Source: Aggregatibacter actinomycetemcomitans (GTDB taxonomy: Bacteria; Pseudomonadota; Gammaproteobacteria; Enterobacterales; Pasteurellaceae). From it: a stretch of 64,000 bases of DNA. The DNA lies in NCBI GenBank assembly GCA_017160915.1, contig JACAWG010000061.1, positions 186,685 to 250,684 on the forward strand, in the 5' to 3' direction. The notes beneath the pieces are model-generated. The model was not told the origin of the DNA, made no database searches, and saw only the letters and a list, made by a program, of their open reading frames with translations. The position numbers were made by a program, and so were the translations under genes. Shown here one piece after another: positions 57,108 to 64,000 of this stretch. How positions within the stretch are numbered: the first letter of the stretch is position 1; each line of letters begins with the position of its first letter.

Positions 57108-58996
57108 TGAACGACCTTAACCCGCCCGAATCAACAAAAAGTGCGGTGGATTTTGCCGATGAATCGTCGGTAAATTCCACCGCACTTCATGCTTCCGCAT
57201 TGCACGTTTTGCATTCGGTTTTCGGCTATCAATCCTTCCGCAAAGGGCAGCAGGAAATCATCGATGCCGTGCTCAGCGGGCAGGACTGTTTGGTGATTAT
57301 GGCGACGGGCACGGGCAAATCGTTGTGTTATCAAATTCCCGCCCTTTGCTTTGACGGCATGACATTGGTGGTGTCACCGCTGATTTCCCTGATGAAAGAC
57401 CAAGTGGATCAACTGCGCGCTAACGGCGTGGAAGCGGATTATTTGAATTCCACACAAACCTTCGAAGAACAGCAACAGGTACAGAATCGGGCGATTTCCG
57501 GGCAGTTAAAATTATTGTATTTATCGCCGGAAAAAGTCATGACCAACAGCTTTTTCCAATTTATTTCCTTATGCCAAGTGAGTTTTATCGCCATTGATGA
57601 AGCGCACTGCATTTCCCAATGGGGACACGATTTCCGTCCCGAATATACCCAACTCGGCGGCTTGAAAGGCAGCTTTCCGAACGTGCCGATCATGGCGCTC
57701 ACCGCCACGGCGGATCAGACCACACAACAAGACATCCTGCAAAATCTCCGGCTAAATCGACCGCACTTTTATGTGGGCAGCTTCGATCGCCCGAACATTC
57801 GTTACACGTTGGTGGAAAAATTCAAACCCATGGAGCAACTTTGCCGTTTCGTGCTGGCGCAAAAAGGCAAGAGCGGCATTGTGTATTGCAACAGCCGCAA
57901 TAAAGTGGAACGTATCGCCGAAACCCTGTGTAACAAGGGCGTGCGGGCGGCGGCGTATCATGCCGGCATGGAAAACGGCTTGCGCGAGAAAGTGCAACGG
58001 GATTTTCAGCGCGATAACATTCAAGTGGTGGTGGCAACCATCGCCTTCGGCATGGGCATTAATAAATCCAATGTGCGCTTTGTGGCGCATTTTGACCTGC
58101 CGCGCAGCATCGAATCCTACTATCAGGAAACCGGTCGCGCGGGGCGCGATGATTTACCGGCGGAAGCGGTGTTGTTTTACGACCCGGCGGATTATGTGTG
58201 GCTCAACAAAATGCTGATGGAAAAGCCGGAAACGCCGCAACGGCAGATTGAACAACACAAATTACAAGCCATCGGCGAATTTGCCGAAAGCCAAACCTGC
58301 CGCCGTTTGGTTTTATTGAACTATTTCGGCGAACATCGCCAAACGCCCTGCCAAAATTGCGATATTTGTCTCGATCCGCCGAAAAAATACAACGGTTTAC
58401 TGGACGCGCAAAAAATCATGTCGGCGATTTATCGCACCGGTCAATGTTATGGCGCACATTATGTCATCGCCGTGTTGCGCGGCATGAACAATCAGAAAAT
58501 ACGTGAACAGCGCCATGATCAATTAAGCGTGTACGGCATTGGTAAAGAACACAGCACGGAATACTGGCAATCGGTATTGCGCCAGCTGGTGCATTTAGGC
58601 TTGGTACGCCAAATCATCGGCGAGTACGGCAACACCTTACAATTAACGGAAAACGCCAAACCGATTTTACGCGGGGAGGAACCGCTGGAATTGGCAACGC
58701 CTCGTTTGTCTTCCATCGTCACCACCGCCATGACACCAAAAAGTGCGGTGGGTTCTTACGACAAAGATCTGTTTGCCCGCTTGCGCTTTCTGCGTAAGCA
58801 AATCGCCGATAAGGAAAATATTCCGCCGTATATTGTGTTTAACGACGCAACGTTACAGGAAATGGCGCAATATCAACCTGTCAGTAATATTGAAATGCTG
58901 CAAATTAACGGCGTCGGCGCCATTAAACTGGAGCGTTTCGGGCAGGCATTTCTCGCCTTGATCCGCGAACATAAAAATGCCCGCGCCGGCGAATAA
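57107..58996 (+). CDS. recQ: ATP-dependent DNA helicase RecQ
   Basis: A 629-residue 3'-5' helicase of the RecF pathway. Helicase motifs: Walker [34 protein letters not shown] and QETGRAGRD; the zinc-binding cysteines are in [11 protein letters not shown], followed by the RQC winged helix and the HRDC domain at the C-terminus. About 25 extra N-terminal residues before the conserved [11 protein letters not shown] contain a large USS dyad (57139-57187). Start at 57107 overlaps cyaY. Confidence 0.95.
   Translation: MNDLNPPESTKSAVDFADESSVNSTALHASALHVLHSVFGYQSFRKGQQEIIDAVLSGQDCLVIMATGTGKSLCYQIPALCFDGMTLVVSPLISLMKDQVDQLRANGVEADYLNSTQTFEEQQQVQNRAISGQLKLLYLSPEKVMTNSFFQFISLCQVSFIAIDEAHCISQWGHDFRPEYTQLGGLKGSFPNVPIMALTATADQTTQQDILQNLRLNRPHFYVGSFDRPNIRYTLVEKFKPMEQLCRFVLAQKGKSGIVYCNSRNKVERIAETLCNKGVRAAAYHAGMENGLREKVQRDFQRDNIQVVVATIAFGMGINKSNVRFVAHFDLPRSIESYYQETGRAGRDDLPAEAVLFYDPADYVWLNKMLMEKPETPQRQIEQHKLQAIGEFAESQTCRRLVLLNYFGEHRQTPCQNCDICLDPPKKYNGLLDAQKIMSAIYRTGQCYGAHYVIAVLRGMNNQKIREQRHDQLSVYGIGKEHSTEYWQSVLRQLVHLGLVRQIIGEYGNTLQLTENAKPILRGEEPLELATPRLSSIVTTAMTPKSAVGSYDKDLFARLRFLRKQIADKENIPPYIVFNDATLQEMAQYQPVSNIEMLQINGVGAIKLERFGQAFLALIREHKNARAGE
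57139..57187. repeat. USS dyad inside the start of recQ
   Basis: AAGTGCGGTGGA (57139-57150) and TCCACCGCACTT (57176-57187) are exact complements; the inner TTTTGCCGA/TCGGTAAA nearly continues the pairing. It lies in codons 12-27 of recQ. Confidence 0.9.
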
Positions 58997-59029
58997 CCCC
59001 TGCCACCGTTTCGGCGCACTTATTTTTAG

Positions 59030-61513
<2,484 letters not shown>

Positions 61514-61523
61514 AATTCATCTT

Positions 61524-61566
61524 AAAAAAGCACCGCACTTTTTATACTAAAGTGCGGTGCTTTTTT
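61524..61566. terminator. Bidirectional USS-dyad terminator between gyrB and coaA
   Basis: AAAAAAGCACCGCACTTT (61524-61541), 7-base loop, and its exact complement (61549-61566), an 18-base stem flanked by A and T runs. Clear example of uptake signals serving as terminator. Confidence 0.92.
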
Positions 61567-61569
61567 TCG

Positions 61570-62523
61570 TTATTTTCTTAGCTTCACCAATTCCACTTCA
61601 TGGTTCGCCCCTTTTTTCAAAATAAGGTTCGCGCGCTCACGGGTCGGTAAAATATTTTCTTTCAGATTCAATCCGTTAATTTCATCCCAGATTTTTCCTG
61701 CCGTTTCAATAGCCTCCTGTTCGGACAGGTTGGCATAATGTTTGAAATAAGAATTCGGATTGGAAAACGCACTTTGGCGGAATTTTAGGAAACGGCGGAT
61801 ATACCATTCTTTCAGCAATGTTTCTTCCGCATCCACATAAATGGAAAAATCTACAAAATCCGAAACGAACAGCTCATTGGCTTGATTTTTGTTCGGTTGT
61901 AACACGTTCAATCCTTCCAGAATCAGAATGTCAGGCTGATCGATAACATTAAATTGATCGGGAATAATGTCATAGGTTAAGTGCGAATAAATGGGCGCGC
62001 TGACATTGGGTTTGCCGGATTTTATATCGGCTAAAAAATGAATCAATTTCGGCGTGTTATAAGAAATCGGAAAACCTTTTTTATGTAGCAAATTATGTTG
62101 TTGCAGATAGGATAACGGATGCAGGAAACCGTCGGTCGTGATCAAATCGACTTTTCGTTCCTGCGGCCAATGGCTTAATAAGGATTGCAAAATCCGCGCC
62201 GAAGTACTTTTGCCTACCGCCACGCTGCCTGCAATACTAATAATGTAAGGCACTTTCGGGCTTTGTCCGCCAAGGAAACGGTGCAATACGTCCTGACGAC
62301 GAATGTTTTCATCTATATAGTAGTTAATCAAACGGGTTAACGGTAAATAGATAGTGCGAACTTCATCAAGGGAAAGTTCTTCGTTAATACCGAGCAACGG
62401 TTTGAGATCTTGCTCGGTTAATTTTAACGGTACGGATTTGCGCAATTCCGCCCAACGTTGTCGATTAAACGACAAAAACGGCGTAAGCTGCTCCGAAATA
62501 GAATGAGAAACCGGAAATTCCAC
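61570..62523 (-). CDS. coaA: Pantothenate kinase, type I
   Basis: A 317-residue kinase that starts CoA synthesis by phosphorylating pantothenate. Walker [12 protein letters not shown] is at about 96-106; catalytic features TTDGFLHPL and [11 protein letters not shown] are typical of CoaA. The length equals E. coli CoaA (316). It lies upstream of the tRNA-tuf region but on the opposite strand. Confidence 0.97.
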   Translation of the reverse strand: MEFPVSHSISEQLTPFLSFNRQRWAELRKSVPLKLTEQDLKPLLGINEELSLDEVRTIYLPLTRLINYYIDENIRRQDVLHRFLGGQSPKVPYIISIAGSVAVGKSTSARILQSLLSHWPQERKVDLITTDGFLHPLSYLQQHNLLHKKGFPISYNTPKLIHFLADIKSGKPNVSAPIYSHLTYDIIPDQFNVIDQPDILILEGLNVLQPNKNQANELFVSDFVDFSIYVDAEETLLKEWYIRRFLKFRQSAFSNPNSYFKHYANLSEQEAIETAGKIWDEINGLNLKENILPTRERANLILKKGANHEVELVKLRK

Positions 62524-62691
62524 GCGCTGAATTACTCTTTTTAGCCAAATATAGGTTGCAAAATATACCTTATAAATAAGGGATTGAGCAGTAAAAATTT
62601 AGCATAATCAGGTAAATTAGACGAAGATAAATTGTTTTTGCTTGATAATTAAACGAATAACTAAAAAAAACTTTATTTACTAAAAAAAAAC

Positions 62692-62719
62692 TTGTCAGGC
62701 ATGAAAAAATCCCTATAAT
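62692..62719 (+). promoter_or_regulatory. Strong promoter of the tRNA-tuf operon
   Basis: TTGTCA (62692-62697) and TATAAT (62714-62719) with 16-base spacing, preceded by A-rich DNA (possible UP element) and followed by a GC-rich discriminator ACGCGTC, typical of stringently controlled stable-RNA promoters. Confidence 0.8.
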
Positions 62720-62739
62720 ACGCGTCACTTGTTTACGAC

Positions 62740-62815
<76 letters not shown>

Positions 62816-62845
62816 TTTCTCGTAATGCAAGTTCAAACTTAGAGT

Positions 62846-62930
62846 GGAGGGATTCCCGAGCGGCCAAAGGGAGCAGACTGTAAATCTGCCGGCTCAGCCT
62901 TCGAAGGTTCGAATCCTTCTCCCTCCACCA
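62846..62930 (+). tRNA. tRNA-Tyr (GTA)
   Basis: 85 bases with CCA and a long variable arm, as in bacterial tRNA-Tyr; acceptor GGAGGGA/TCCCTCC, anticodon GTA in ACTGTAAAT. Confidence 0.97.
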
Positions 62931-62970
62931 TTATCTAAGAGCGACCGATGGGACAGATGAATTAAGAACG

Positions 62971-63045
62971 GCGGGCATCGTATAATGGCTATTACCTTAG
63001 CCTTCCAAGCTAATGACGCGGGTTCGATTCCCGCTGCCCGCTCCA
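62971..63045 (+). tRNA. tRNA-Gly (TCC)
   Basis: 75 bases with CCA; acceptor GCGGGCA/TGCCCGC, anticodon TCC in CTTCCAA. Confidence 0.97.
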
Positions 63046-63048
63046 AGC

Positions 63049-63124
63049 GCTGATATAGCTCAGTTGGTAGAGCGCACCCTTGGTAAGGGTGAGGTCGGCA
63101 GTTCGAATCTGCCTATCAGCACCA
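63049..63124 (+). tRNA. tRNA-Thr (GGT)
   Basis: 76 bases with CCA; acceptor GCTGATA/TATCAGC, anticodon GGT in TTGGTAA. The order Thr-Tyr-Gly-Thr-tuf equals E. coli thrU-tyrU-glyT-thrT-tufB. Confidence 0.97.
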
Positions 63125-63181
63125 CTTCTTAATAATCTCTCCATTACAAATTTTAATACTTTGGTTAATCTGGTAAGTTGA

Positions 63182-64000
<819 letters not shown>

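Overview
The window is chromosomal DNA of a Pasteurellaceae bacterium, most likely an Aggregatibacter or close Haemophilus relative. The main clue is the Haemophilus-type DNA uptake signal sequence (core AAGTGCGGT / ACCGCACTT), scattered in genes and especially in intergenic dyads that double as terminators. Housekeeping proteins and gene order (napFDAGHBC, PGdx/oxyR, tusDCB/yheO/fkpA/slyX, lptM-lysA/cyaY, murB-rpoH, tRNA-tuf) are typical gammaproteobacterial. The species is inferred, not proven. All but about 10 per cent of the window is coding, and no intergenic gap exceeds 300 bases.

Layout. 1-6.2 kb: the 3' end of a TonB-dependent receptor, then deoC-deoR (deoxyribose catabolism and its repressor), then a subtilisin-type autotransporter. 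6.3-7.4 kb: a secreted TPR/DUF218 protein. 7.5-14.2 kb (minus strand): a seven-gene operon of aspartase/fumarase-superfamily lyase, GNAT acetyltransferase, ABC binding protein, permease, ATPase, MmgE/PrpD protein and M20 amidohydrolase. Its content and order closely match the Bacillus yxe S-(2-succino)cysteine salvage operon, with a lyase in place of the monooxygenase; this is the most interesting system here. 14.5-15.6 kb: a TbpB-like surface lipoprotein. 15.7-19.3 kb: glmU diverging from anmK-murQ (cell-wall sugar synthesis and recycling).

19.3-28 kb: a Cdd1-like HhH protein, a small toxin-antitoxin module with a palindromic operator, a patatin-like lipoprotein, an iron/siderophore-type periplasmic binding protein, a T4 endonuclease V-like glycosylase, a PuuB-like oxidase and a cystine-type ABC importer. 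27.4-33.2 kb: tusBCD-yheO, fkpA, slyX, PGdx peroxiredoxin diverging from oxyR, fabR and a membrane-anchored thioredoxin-like protein. 33.3-38.6 kb: hldD and waaF (LPS heptose) separated by a class II Fic gene, then bifunctional glutathionylspermidine synthetase/amidase.

38.7-46.9 kb: the complete periplasmic nitrate reductase operon napFDAGHBC (minus strand) with narQ diverging from it, a coherent anaerobic nitrate respiration unit. 46.9-62.5 kb: murB, a DUF2322 gene, rpoH, pepD, gpt, lptD, tag, yagU, lysA-lptM, cyaY-recQ, gyrB and coaA. 62.7-64 kb: a tRNA cluster (Thr-Tyr-Gly-Thr) behind a strong promoter, running into a truncated tuf gene at the window edge.
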